In this document: positions 8,939 to 17,330 of the stretch, piece after piece
Position numbering within the stretch: position 1 is the stretch's first letter
How the letters are laid out: each line of letters starts with the position of its first letter
Source of the DNA: Neorhizobium galegae
Lineage (GTDB): Bacteria > Pseudomonadota > Alphaproteobacteria > Rhizobiales > Rhizobiaceae
Assembly (NCBI RefSeq): GCF_017877055.1
Contig: NZ_JAGIPG010000004.1
Span: forward strand, 186,001 to 250,000
Direction: 5' to 3'
DNA: 64,000 nucleotides
The notes under the pieces: generated by a model
Database searches by the model: none
The model's input: only the letters and a program-made list of their open reading frames with translations
What the model was told of the DNA's origin: nothing
Made by a program: the position numbers and the translations under genes

Positions 8939-9079
8939 GGCTTCGCCTCGCCGAAGTGGATGACGTTCAAGCAATCCCTCGAACTGGGCGGGGCCGTGCG
9001 CAAGGGCGAGACCGGCTCGACCGTTGTCTTCGCCAGCCGCTTCACCAAGTCCGAAGCGCCCGCGGTAGTGCTTATATAG
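8939..9079 (+). pseudogene. ArdC-type antirestriction protein fragment
   Basis: The plus-strand frame here reads GFASPKWMTFKQSLELGGAV, then RKGETGSTVVFASRFTKSEA, and stops at 9079. This is the conserved centre of the ArdC N-terminal (ssDNA-binding) domain carried by conjugative plasmids, usually 'GFxSPxWMTFKQALELGAxVRKGExGSTVVYASRFT'. Only about 46 residues of a roughly 300-residue protein remain; the zinc metallopeptidase half is missing. It is a plasmid-gene relic. The remaining parts of the 8710-9215 gap hold no recognisable gene. Confidence 0.65.
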
Positions 9080-9215
9080 CTGGAGTGGCGGATGCTACCA
9101 GCGGGACGGGGTGGTGGTGTGGGGCCGGAATGAGCCTTGATCGATCCGATGGAGTGAGCTCACGTCACTCTTCAGTCAGGAACTGCGAGATTTCGTTGCC
9201 GAATCGGGTTCCGAT

Positions 9216-9980
9216 CTATTGAGCGCCGCTCATACGAGGCGGCAGCGAAGAAATGAAGTCGGTCAGTTGGTCGCCCAGAAGCTGAACGTGATCGCTTGCC
9301 GCCTTCTGTGCGGCGTCGGGGTCGCCCGCATCGATCGCATCCATGATCCGCACATGCTCCGTCAGCGTTCCGAGCATCCGTCCCGGCTGGTAGGTGGCGC
9401 GCAGGCGATAAGCGCCGATGCGGCGTCGTAGCTGGATCGCCTGTTCGGCGATGAAATGTGTATGTGCCGCTTCGTAGAGCAGGTCGTGGAACTGCTGGTT
9501 GACCTTGTAGAAGGCCACGGGATCGCCACCCTCATAGGCTTTGACCAGATCCTCGTGAACTGCGCGCATGGCAGCTCGCTCGCTGGGCGTGGCACGACGC
9601 GCGGCCAGCTTGGCGCACAGGCCTTCGAGGGACGCCATGACATCGAACATTTCGATGATCGCCGGAATGGACAGGAGGGCGACATGTGTGCCCTGACGGC
9701 CGCGCGTCTCAATCAGGCCGATGGCGAGCAGCGACTTGATGGCTTCGCGGACGGGCGTGCGCGACAGGCCGAACCGGCGCGACAGTTCCATCTCGTCCAG
9801 CCGTTCGCCGGGTGCAAGGCGGCCATCGAGGATCATTTCTTCCAGATGGTCGCGCAACTCGTCCGATCGTGTCGCCTGACGTGTCGGGACAATAGTGGTC
9901 ACGCGAGCCGCATCCTGGTTCAATTCAAATGTTCCTTTGCTGGCCTTGCTTATGACCAGTCTGGCTTTGGTGGCGCGCAT
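9216..9980 (-). CDS. GntR family transcriptional regulator (FadR/FCD subfamily)
   Basis: A 254-residue regulator. The winged helix-turn-helix (about residues 40-105) includes LAPGERLDEMELSRRFGLSR, TPVREAIKSL and LIETRGRQGTHV. The all-helical FCD ligand-binding domain follows, with the candidate metal/ligand His residues in NQQFHDLLYEAA, LTEHVRIMDAIDAG and AASDHVQLL. It is the last gene of a leftward run (ATP-binding protein, binding protein, two permeases, hydrolase, regulator), so it likely controls this operon and perhaps the divergent rightward operon. FCD regulators often respond to the substrate or an intermediate of the pathway they serve. Confidence 0.9.
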   Translation of the reverse strand: MRATKARLVISKASKGTFELNQDAARVTTIVPTRQATRSDELRDHLEEMILDGRLAPGERLDEMELSRRFGLSRTPVREAIKSLLAIGLIETRGRQGTHVALLSIPAIIEMFDVMASLEGLCAKLAARRATPSERAAMRAVHEDLVKAYEGGDPVAFYKVNQQFHDLLYEAAHTHFIAEQAIQLRRRIGAYRLRATYQPGRMLGTLTEHVRIMDAIDAGDPDAAQKAASDHVQLLGDQLTDFISSLPPRMSGAQ

Positions 9981-10017
9981 ATACGTTTATTTCTCTGCTG
10001 CATTCAAGATCATATAA

Positions 10018-10815
10018 TCAGTATACCAGGGTGGCGATGCAACTTCTGATCTTGTCCACAATCATCGACGGCGCCTCTATCATGGGAAAGTGGCCGGAAT
10101 CGTAGGTGGCGATCGTGGTTTTGGCAAAACAAGGCATGGGCTCAGGATGCGCCAGACGCGCCACGTAAGGTGAATTCAGCAGCATTTTCCGGCAGGTTAC
10201 CAGGGGCCAGCGATCTTCGGCATTCCAGAAGAACAGGTCGTCCTTGATATCCAGCGCGAAGTCGCCCGGCGCCGCGGCCAGCATGCCCTCGGTGATCCGG
10301 GCTCGCATGGCATCTTCGGTGGTCGGATGAACGATCATGTCGACCATGGCCCGCATCCGGCCCGGATAGTCGGCCTGGAAATCCTCGTGCCGACGCCGGA
10401 TCTCGTCATCCGGCACACGTCCGTAATAGTCCCGGTCGGACAGCGTATCGAGACCGATCACCGCGGCCACTCTCCGCGGCGCGGCAATCGCCGTCTCCGT
10501 GGAGATGGGACCGCCCATGGAATGGCCGACCAGGATGGCGCCCGAAATGTCGAGATGATCGAGGACATGCGCAACCGCTGCGCCCATGGCCGCGATTGTC
10601 TGGCCGCTTGCAGGCGGTGGGGGAGTGCCACCGAAACCGGGATGTGAAAGTACAAGCACCCGGAAATTGCGGGCCAGTTCGGGTCCGATGATATCCCAGT
10701 GATCGGCGCTGCCGCACCAGCCATGGATCAGCACCAGCCAATCTCCCGCGGCGCCGAGCGTACGATAGCCGATCTGGCCGCCGAAAGGTGCGTCCAGCAG
10801 ATGAAGATCGCTCAT
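10018..10815 (-). CDS. Alpha/beta fold hydrolase of the ABC-transporter operon
   Basis: A 265-residue serine hydrolase. LVLIHGWCGSADHWD supplies the oxyanion region, LVGHSMGG the nucleophile elbow, and the catalytic His is probably in YDSGHFPMIEAPS near the C terminus. No signal peptide is present. The start lies 4 bases after the stop of the upstream permease gene, so it is co-transcribed with the sugar-type importer. A role in cleaving an ester or amide of the imported compound is a fair inference. It is distinct from the second hydrolase of the cluster at 17331. Confidence 0.85.
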   Translation of the reverse strand: MSDLHLLDAPFGGQIGYRTLGAAGDWLVLIHGWCGSADHWDIIGPELARNFRVLVLSHPGFGGTPPPPASGQTIAAMGAAVAHVLDHLDISGAILVGHSMGGPISTETAIAAPRRVAAVIGLDTLSDRDYYGRVPDDEIRRRHEDFQADYPGRMRAMVDMIVHPTTEDAMRARITEGMLAAAPGDFALDIKDDLFFWNAEDRWPLVTCRKMLLNSPYVARLAHPEPMPCFAKTTIATYDSGHFPMIEAPSMIVDKIRSCIATLVY

Positions 10816-10819
10816 CCGC

Positions 10820-11665
10820 TCAGCCCTTTATGCCGCTGGTGGCCATGCCTTGGGTGAAGTACTTCTGAAGGATCAGGAAGAGCAGGATGAGCGGCACCGT
10901 GGCGACCGTCGCTCCGGCAAATGTCTCGCCCCAGTTCGGTAGCTGGGTCGGCGAACCCTGCTGGGCGATCGCCACCTGGATGATCTGTCGCGCCGGATCC
11001 TGGACGATGACCAGAGGCCACAGGAAGCTGTTCCAGCAGAACAGGAATGTGATGAGCCCAAGCGTCACCATCGGAACTTTGACGTTCGGCAGGACGATCG
11101 AAAAGAAGATGCGCACATGTCCGGCACCGTCGATGCGTGCCGCATCCTCCAGCTCGGCGGGCAGTTCCTCGAAGGCCTGTTTCAGCAGAAAGAGACCGAA
11201 GGGGCTGGCGATCCAGGGGATCATAATCCCGACCAGCGTGTTGGAAAGGCCGAGCCCGGAAACCACCTGGTAGAGGGGCACCATCATCGCTTCGATCGGC
11301 AGAAGGAAGGTCAGAAGGATCAGCATGAAGACGACGTTGGCGCCAGGAAACTTGATGCGGGTCAGCGCATAGGCGGCCATCGAGCACAGCAGCAGCGTGA
11401 ACACTACCTGACCGGTCGCGACGATCGCCGTGTTCAACAGGGCTCTCAGGATATTCGTGCGCTCGAACAGCGACACGTAGTTTTCGATCGTCGCGCCGAC
11501 CGGCACGAAGGCGCGCCAGGAGAGCGGCGTCACGTCGCCAAACACGGTGAACTGGTTCTTGAGCGACGACGCTACGACCCAGGCATAGGGCGCGAGGAAA
11601 CAGGCGATGATCAACAGGATGATCAGGAGAGTAAGCGCGGTGCGGCGGATGCGGGTCGTTCTCAT
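10820..11665 (-). CDS. Carbohydrate-type ABC transporter permease (MalG-like)
   Basis: A 281-residue inner-membrane permease with an N-terminal transmembrane segment (TALTLLIILLIIACFLAPYA) and the EAA-loop sequence EDAARIDGAGHVRIFFSIVL that contacts the ATPase. The ending GMATSGIKG is typical of MalG-type (CUT1) permeases. I start it at 11665 because the upstream residues are Arg/Ser-rich shadow sequence, and the stop of the preceding permease gene is one base away (11667-11669). Confidence 0.9.
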   Translation of the reverse strand: MRTTRIRRTALTLLIILLIIACFLAPYAWVVASSLKNQFTVFGDVTPLSWRAFVPVGATIENYVSLFERTNILRALLNTAIVATGQVVFTLLLCSMAAYALTRIKFPGANVVFMLILLTFLLPIEAMMVPLYQVVSGLGLSNTLVGIMIPWIASPFGLFLLKQAFEELPAELEDAARIDGAGHVRIFFSIVLPNVKVPMVTLGLITFLFCWNSFLWPLVIVQDPARQIIQVAIAQQGSPTQLPNWGETFAGATVATVPLILLFLILQKYFTQGMATSGIKG

Positions 11666-11666
11666 G

Positions 11667-12629
11667 TCAGTAGTTCCAACGGGATCGCAGGAGAGCCATC
11701 TGGACCATCGAGATGGCGAGGACGACGAGCAGCAGCACGAGCGAGAGCGCCGAGGCATAACCGGCCTGCTGCATGATGAAGGCGGTATTGTAGATGTGGT
11801 AGACGATCAGGTTCGTCGCCTCCTGCGGTCCGCCCTGGGTCATCAGGAAGGCGGGCGCAAAGGCTTGCAGCGAAAACACAGTCATGATCACCACGACGAA
11901 CAGCGTGGTCCGCGACAGGAGCGGTATGGTGATGTTCCACAGCACCTGCCACCGCGTGGCGCCATCGATGCGGGCCGCCTCGCCCAGTTCGGAAGGCACG
12001 CCCTGGAGACCGGCCAGAAACAGGATCGCCCCGAACCCGACCTGCTGCCACAGCGTCATGGCGATCAGTGACGGCAGGGCCTGCTGGGTGCTGGTCAGAA
12101 ACGGTTGTCGGGCGATGCCGACGATATCCAGCGCGCCGTTGATCAATCCGTTCGACGGGTCGAGCAGGAAGGACCACATCGTCGCGATCACCACCGAGGA
12201 CGTGACGACCGGCAGCATGATCATGGTGCGCACCAGGCCGCGTGCCGGAAGTTTCGAATTGAGGAAGAGGGCAAGCGCGAAGGCGATCGGGATGACGAAA
12301 ACCACCACCCCGAAAGCGAAGAGGAAGGTAATGCCGAAACTTCTCCGGGCATCGTCGTATTCGATCATGTCGGCGAAGTTGCGCAGGCCGACGAACTTCT
12401 CCGCTGCCGGGTTGAGCAGCGAATAGTCGTAGAAGCTGTTTCGCGCCATCACCAGCAGCGGAACGTACTGGAAGATCAGCAGCAGCAGCATGAAAGGCGC
12501 GAGAAAGCCGACAGCGACCAGACGCTCCTGCTTTTGCCGCCGGGTGGCGGCCTTGCGTGGCCGGGTCTTTGCACCCGCCGAAACGGTAAGGGTTTGTTCG
12601 CCTGTCGACATTCTCGCGTCCATTGTCAT
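11667..12629 (-). CDS. Carbohydrate-type ABC transporter permease (MalF/UgpA-like)
   Basis: A 320-residue permease with six predicted membrane segments; the first is VAVGFLAPFMLLLLIFQYVP after a basic N-terminal tail. The EAA loop reads LGEAARIDGATRWQVLWNIT. It pairs with the next permease to form the membrane core. Its ATG overlaps the TAA stop of the binding-protein gene (TAATG), so translation is probably coupled. The family imports sugars, polyols and glycosides, which fits a nucleoside or glycoside substrate but does not prove it. Confidence 0.9.
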   Translation of the reverse strand: MTMDARMSTGEQTLTVSAGAKTRPRKAATRRQKQERLVAVGFLAPFMLLLLIFQYVPLLVMARNSFYDYSLLNPAAEKFVGLRNFADMIEYDDARRSFGITFLFAFGVVVFVIPIAFALALFLNSKLPARGLVRTMIMLPVVTSSVVIATMWSFLLDPSNGLINGALDIVGIARQPFLTSTQQALPSLIAMTLWQQVGFGAILFLAGLQGVPSELGEAARIDGATRWQVLWNITIPLLSRTTLFVVVIMTVFSLQAFAPAFLMTQGGPQEATNLIVYHIYNTAFIMQQAGYASALSLVLLLVVLAISMVQMALLRSRWNY

Positions 12630-13933
12630 TATCGGTCGAGGATACGCTGAACCTTCTTTTCAGCGTCCGCCATCAGTTCTGCCGGATTGCCACCGAAGGC
12701 AACGCCACGAAGAGCCTCGCTGACGATCTTGTCATACTGGGCGAATTTCGGGCCCGGCGGGCGCGGCTGGCCCCAGGACTGCAGCTGATCGACGAATACC
12801 TTCATCGGATATTTGTTGTAGACGTCGAAGCGGGAGAACAGGCTCTTCAATGTCGGCAGATTGCCGCGCTGGCTGACGTTCATATAGGCATATTCGCCCC
12901 ATGACATATCGACCACGAACTTTGCGGCGATCTCGGGATGCTTGGAGCGAGCGGTCGCACCGAACGTGGTCGAGCCCGTATGCACGACCGGCGTCTTGAA
13001 ATACGGCAGCGGCGTGATACCCCAATCGATCTTCGGATCCTTGATCAGCGCGTTGCCGGCGGCCGGGGTGTCGATGTAGAAGCAGGCTTTGGAATCGAAG
13101 AAGGCATTCGGAATGCCGACCTTCGGCGCAACGCCTTCAGCATTGAACATCGACTGGTAGAATTTCAGCGCTTCGACGGCTTCCGGCGTATTGAGATAAC
13201 CTTCAGCCGTCTTGCCGTCCGGCGCGAACGCCCAAAAGGTCTTGTAGGCGCTGCTGGTCGGGGCTGCCTTCGGGTCGCCGGCGGAGCGCTGGTAGGTCAG
13301 GTCCTGATAGACGAGACCCGGCTGCCCGTTGCCGAAGCGGGTCGGGCCGAGGCCCCAGACCGTGGCGGCACCAGCCGGACCCTGTTGGCACTTCTTGAAG
13401 GCTTCGAGCGCCTGGGGCCATGTCCATGCCTCGGCAAGCGTCTGCGGCGGTTTTACGCCTGCGGCTTCGACCAGCTTCTTGTTGTAGTACATGGCAACGG
13501 TGGTCTGCTCGATGCCCGGCGAATAGACCTCGCCATTGTAACTGTGCTCGGCCTTGGTGGCCGGCAGGATGTCGTCATCCCAGCCCTTCGGCAGGTATTT
13601 GGTGATCGGCAACAGGATGCCGGCAGCCGCGTAGGACTGGGTGTTCGGGCCGTCATAGACGATGATATCAGGCGGATTGGAGCTGGCTGCCTGGACCGAA
13701 ATCGTGTCCGCGAGCTGCGGGAAGGGGACTTCATTGACTTCGAACTTGACGCAAGGGTTTTCCTTTTGCCAGGCTTCCATCGGCTTCGGATACGGATAGT
13801 TGCCGGGCGTGCGCAGGATGCGTAGCGTCACGGTTTCGCCGGTGCAGGCAGCCGCGGTTTGCGCCTGGGCGCCGGTTGCATTCGGCGCCGTGGCGCCGAG
13901 CAGACTGGCAAAAACGATAGGATAGATCTTCAT
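12629..13933 (-). CDS. ABC transporter extracellular solute-binding protein (family 1)
   Basis: A 434-residue periplasmic binding protein. The signal peptide MKIYPIVFASLLGATAPNAT ends near GAQAQT. The mature part opens TVTLRILRTPGNYPYPKPM and has the family-1 pattern DTISVQAASSNPPDIIVYDG and YNGEVYSPGIEQTTVAMYYN. I chose 13933 because AGAAGGAGAACGGCTG directly precedes that ATG; the longer frame to 13969 lacks such a site. It is the specificity component of the importer, but the ligand cannot be told from sequence. Confidence 0.9.
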   Translation of the reverse strand: MKIYPIVFASLLGATAPNATGAQAQTAAACTGETVTLRILRTPGNYPYPKPMEAWQKENPCVKFEVNEVPFPQLADTISVQAASSNPPDIIVYDGPNTQSYAAAGILLPITKYLPKGWDDDILPATKAEHSYNGEVYSPGIEQTTVAMYYNKKLVEAAGVKPPQTLAEAWTWPQALEAFKKCQQGPAGAATVWGLGPTRFGNGQPGLVYQDLTYQRSAGDPKAAPTSSAYKTFWAFAPDGKTAEGYLNTPEAVEALKFYQSMFNAEGVAPKVGIPNAFFDSKACFYIDTPAAGNALIKDPKIDWGITPLPYFKTPVVHTGSTTFGATARSKHPEIAAKFVVDMSWGEYAYMNVSQRGNLPTLKSLFSRFDVYNKYPMKVFVDQLQSWGQPRPPGPKFAQYDKIVSEALRGVAFGGNPAELMADAEKKVQRILDR

Positions 13934-13971
13934 CAGCCGTTCTCCTTCTGGTGTTTTATCCGATTGCAATT

Positions 13972-15057
13972 TCAGATGGCGCCGCCGGTATCGGGGTCGA
14001 AAAGCGACATGCGGTCATGCGCGATGCGGAGCGGCTGCTGGCTACCCTCGGGGTGGGCATGCTGCGGCGCAAGCATGGCCGCGCAGGGCACGCCGGCAAG
14101 GGTGAAGTGAACCAGCGTGGTGGGGCCGAGCAGTTCGGCCATTTCGACGGGAACCGAAAGATCCGGCTCGCCGTCGCCGGCCAGGAAGTGTTCCGGCCTC
14201 AGACCCACTTCGACAGTCTTCCCCACATACGGAAGGAGAGCATCGCGCCGATCGGCTGGCGACGGCAGGGTGGCATTGTTGAGTCTCAGCACCAGCGTGC
14301 CGCCGTCCAGGGCGACCTGCGCGGGGAGGAAGTTCATCGAAGGGCTGCCGATGAACCCGGCCACGAAGCGGGTGGCGGGACGTTCATAGAGTTCCTGCGG
14401 CGTGCCCTGCTGCTCGATCTTGCCGTTGTTCAGCACTACGACGCGATCGGCGAGCGTCATCGCCTCGACCTGGTCGTGGGTCACGTAAACGGTTGTCGCC
14501 TTCAGGCGTTTGTGCAGCCGGCGGATTTCCGTGCGCATCTGTCCGCGCAGCTTGGCGTCCAGGTTGGAAAGCGGTTCGTCGAATAGGAAGACTGCCGGAT
14601 CGCGAACCATGGCGCGCCCCATGGCAACACGCTGCCGCTGGCCGCCGGAAAGCTGCTTCGGCCGCCGGTTCAGCAGCGTGGAGATCTCCAGCAGCTTGGC
14701 GGCTTCCTCGACCTTGCGGCGAATTTCCGCCTTGTCCACTTTGGCGAGTCGCAGGCCGAAACTCATGTTCTGGGCGACGGTCATATGTGGATAGAGCGCG
14801 TAGTTCTGGAAAACCATGGCGATGTCGCGCTCGCGCGGATCAAGCTCGTCAACCCGGCGCTCGCCGATCCAGATCTCGCCGCTGCTGACCTCTTCCAGGC
14901 CGGCAATCATGCGCAGCGTCGTGGACTTGCCACAGCCCGAGGGGCCGACCAGCACCACGAATTCACCGCTGCGAATATGCAGGTCAAGTCCATCGATCGT
15001 GGTTGCCGAGGCACTCTCGTAGGTCTTGCCCACCTTTTTTAGCTGAACGTCTGCCAT
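13972..15057 (-). CDS. ABC transporter ATP-binding protein (UgpC/MalK type)
   Basis: A 361-residue ATPase: Walker A GPSGCGKST, signature LSGGQRQRVAMGRAM, Walker B AVFLFDEPLSNLDAKLR and switch His in VTHDQVEAMTLADR. The C-terminal TOBE/OB region (VGLRPEHFLAGDG) is typical of MalK/UgpC proteins. It is the first gene of the leftward operon. The start at MADVQLKKVGKTYES fits the family; an upstream ATG at 15111 would add an 18-residue Gly-rich tail without family support. It powers the two permeases that follow. Confidence 0.9.
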   Translation of the reverse strand: MADVQLKKVGKTYESASATTIDGLDLHIRSGEFVVLVGPSGCGKSTTLRMIAGLEEVSSGEIWIGERRVDELDPRERDIAMVFQNYALYPHMTVAQNMSFGLRLAKVDKAEIRRKVEEAAKLLEISTLLNRRPKQLSGGQRQRVAMGRAMVRDPAVFLFDEPLSNLDAKLRGQMRTEIRRLHKRLKATTVYVTHDQVEAMTLADRVVVLNNGKIEQQGTPQELYERPATRFVAGFIGSPSMNFLPAQVALDGGTLVLRLNNATLPSPADRRDALLPYVGKTVEVGLRPEHFLAGDGEPDLSVPVEMAELLGPTTLVHFTLAGVPCAAMLAPQHAHPEGSQQPLRIAHDRMSLFDPDTGGAI

Positions 15058-15130
15058 GCCGGCTGTAAGGCCTTTTCCATTGAAATTTCCGAGACCCGCT
15101 GATCCCGCCATCCAGACATTAGGGATGGAA

Positions 15131-15210
15131 AATGTATTCGTGCAAGAGATAAATGTATACGCCGATGATTTTTTTGGCTAACCGCTTTATCTGCTCATTT
15201 TTTTGGCTGA
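15131..15210. promoter_or_regulatory. Divergent control region with repeated ATGTATNC and TTTTTGGCT motifs
   Basis: The 15058-15374 gap separates the importer operon from the rightward catabolic operon. It is AT-rich. AATGTATTCG (15131-15140) and AATGTATACG (15152-15161) are direct repeats 21 bases apart, two helical turns; a third ATGTATTC starts at 15350 just before the SDR gene. Two T-runs followed by GGCTA/GGCTGA end at 15180 and 15210. ATGTATAC fits the TnGTnnnACnA-type half-sites of FCD-GntR regulators, so the GntR protein encoded at 9216-9980 is a candidate binder (inference). Confidence 0.45.
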
Positions 15211-15374
15211 ATGTCTGACCTATTTGCTTATATATGAAGCAAGTTAGAATAATAATGGCAGTTATTCCGCTTATATGGCAGAAAATTTCAAGTTCCTTTA
15301 AAAAAGCTATGGACAGGCCGCGTAAATGGCGTATGCAAAAAAGACAAATATGTATTCATCACAGGAGACGTAGG

Positions 15375-16151
15375 GTGGAACTCAATCTTGCCGGCAAAAC
15401 GGCCCTCATCACCGGAGCATCCCAGGGCATCGGCTACGCGATCGCCAAGGTCCTCGCCGCTGAAGGATGCCACCTCCACCTTGCCGCCCGCAACGGCGCC
15501 GCCATGCAGGACCTGAAGAAGGAACTCGCCCAATACCCGGTGAACCTCACCGTGCACGAGGCGGATCTGAGCACCAGCGAAGCCATGGTCGCACTCGATA
15601 AGGCCTGTGGAGACTATGATATCCTGATAAACAACGCGGGTGATATCCCCGCCGGTTCGATCGAGGACGTCACCGACGAAGCCATCCGCCGCGGTTTCGA
15701 TCTCAAGGTCTTTGGCTACATTACGCTTTCGCGCGAATTCTGGAAACGCCGCAAGGGCCGCGACGGCGTCATCATCAACGTCATCGGCAATTCCGGCGAA
15801 AACTGGGATGCCGCCTATTTTGCCGGCTCGACCGGTAACGCAGCGCTGATGAGCTTCACCAAGGCACTCGGCGGCCGCAGCCTCGATCAGGGTATCCGCG
15901 TCATCGGCGTCAATCCCGGGCCGGTCGATACCGCGCGCATGTTCAAGATCATGAAGCGCAAGGCGATCGACATGCTCGGTGATGAGAGCCGTTGGAAGGA
16001 ACTCTACGACAAGTATCCGGGCAAGCGCCCGGCCACGGCCGAAGAAGTCGCCGATCTCTGCGCCTTCCTCGCCTCGCCCAAGGCCGGCTACATCACCGGC
16101 ACGGTCGTCACCATCGACGGCGGCATCGCCGCGCGTGGTTCGGTGATCTGA
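15375..16151 (+). CDS. SDR family oxidoreductase with altered active site
   Basis: A 258-residue short-chain dehydrogenase. TALITGASQGIGYAIAKVLA binds NAD(P); ILINNAGDIPAG is the NNAG motif. In the catalytic region it reads INVIGNSGENWDAAYFAGST followed by GNAALMSFTKAL: Ser and Tyr are present, but the Lys four residues after Tyr (YxxxK) is not. This variant recurs in a group of bacterial SDRs from memory. I start at the GTG at 15375, preceded by AGGAG; an upstream ATG would add a basic tail without family support. It is the first gene of the rightward operon. Confidence 0.85.
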   Translation: MELNLAGKTALITGASQGIGYAIAKVLAAEGCHLHLAARNGAAMQDLKKELAQYPVNLTVHEADLSTSEAMVALDKACGDYDILINNAGDIPAGSIEDVTDEAIRRGFDLKVFGYITLSREFWKRRKGRDGVIINVIGNSGENWDAAYFAGSTGNAALMSFTKALGGRSLDQGIRVIGVNPGPVDTARMFKIMKRKAIDMLGDESRWKELYDKYPGKRPATAEEVADLCAFLASPKAGYITGTVVTIDGGIAARGSVI

Positions 16152-16156
16152 CGATC

Positions 16157-17287
16157 ATGAGCGACGCGCGTATTCGAAACCGCTATTTCGACGACCTGTT
16201 CTCGACGCCGGATCTGGCGTGGATGGGACAGAACACCAATCACATCCCCGCGCATCCCGCCGTGCGCGAAGCAATGATCCGCTCCATCGAAGCCTGCGAA
16301 TTCAACGCCTACGCGCCGCCCATGGGCTTCGAGGCGCTGCGAGCAGGGATCGTCGCCGATCTCGGCGTCCTGTCCGCAGAAGCGCTGGTGACGGAAGGCG
16401 GCGTCAATGCGCTGGCAATGATCTGTAAAGCGCGCGCCAGGCCCGGCACGACGCTGGTGACCACGGACCCGACCTGGAAATGGCCGTGCATGTTTGCCGA
16501 ACAGGCCGGTGCCGAGGTCATCCAGATCCCGATCTACGATCCGGCGACCAAATACAAACTGACCCCGGATGCCCTGCGGGCCGCCGTCGATGACCGTTGC
16601 GCGATCATCTATATCGTCGATCCCAACAATCCGCTCGGCATCCGTTACGACCGCGAGGAAATCGAGGCTTTCGCCGAGATCGCCCGTTCGGTCGGCGCCT
16701 TGATGATCCACGATTGCACCTACAGGGATTTCGCAGACGACCACACGCCGGTCCTGCAGGTCGCTCCGGAAGGCACCGTCGTTTCGCTGAGCTTCTCCAA
16801 ATGGCTGGGGCTCGCCGGCATGCGCATCGGCGCGCTTGTCGCGTCCCCCGCACTGGTCGACGAGTTTTCGTCCGCCTCGACCTCCGTGCTCGGGGCATCT
16901 GTCGTCGCCCAGCGCGCTGCGATGGCCGGGCTTTCGGTCAAAACCGAATGGATGAAGGACGTACGGACTATCGACAGGGCGAACAAGGCGATGATCGTCG
17001 CGGCCGCGGAAGCGGCCGGCATCACGGTGCCGGTCCAGCCGTCGCACGGCAATTTCCTCGTGCTGGAAACGGCGGCCACCGGCGTTTCGCCCGAAGCGAT
17101 CGTCGAGGCGGCCCGCCGCGAGGGCGTGATGATCCGCCAGGGGCGCTACCACACGGCGCGTTTCGGCGACCGGTTCATCAAGGTCTCGACCTCGGTGCCA
17201 TCAGCCTGGGCCGAACGCTTCTGCGAAGGGCTGCCCGGCTATATCGCGACCGCGCGCACACTGAACGACGTGCCGGCTCTCTTTTAG
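16157..17287 (+). CDS. PLP-dependent aminotransferase, class I/II
   Basis: A 376-residue fold-type I aminotransferase. SLSFSKWLGLAGMRIGALVA carries the PLP Schiff-base Lys215; VDPNNPLG (about 154-161) and IHDCTYRDF (about 185-193) supply the Asn, Asp and Tyr that hold the cofactor. The start at 16157 lies 5 bases after the SDR stop and matches the family N terminus MSDARIRNRYFDDLFSTPDL. It resembles the aspartate/histidinol-phosphate aminotransferase superfamily, without a subgroup I can name. In the operon it would move an amino group from or to a pathway intermediate. Confidence 0.9.
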   Translation: MSDARIRNRYFDDLFSTPDLAWMGQNTNHIPAHPAVREAMIRSIEACEFNAYAPPMGFEALRAGIVADLGVLSAEALVTEGGVNALAMICKARARPGTTLVTTDPTWKWPCMFAEQAGAEVIQIPIYDPATKYKLTPDALRAAVDDRCAIIYIVDPNNPLGIRYDREEIEAFAEIARSVGALMIHDCTYRDFADDHTPVLQVAPEGTVVSLSFSKWLGLAGMRIGALVASPALVDEFSSASTSVLGASVVAQRAAMAGLSVKTEWMKDVRTIDRANKAMIVAAAEAAGITVPVQPSHGNFLVLETAATGVSPEAIVEAARREGVMIRQGRYHTARFGDRFIKVSTSVPSAWAERFCEGLPGYIATARTLNDVPALF

Positions 17288-17330
17288 GGGCCGGTCCAGG
17301 AACCAAGCATATTACAGGAGAGGCCGGTTC

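Noticed and set aside
8893..9222. 109-residue plus frame overlapping the ArdC fragment
   Set aside because: The ArdC similarity lies in a different frame; this one has no family-like sequence.
12938..13825. 295-residue plus frame opposite the solute-binding protein gene
   Set aside because: Arg-rich antisense shadow without motifs.
16088..17152. 354-residue reverse frame opposite the aminotransferase gene
   Set aside because: Arg/Gly/Asp-rich shadow caused by high GC; no family motif; the plus-strand gene is certain.
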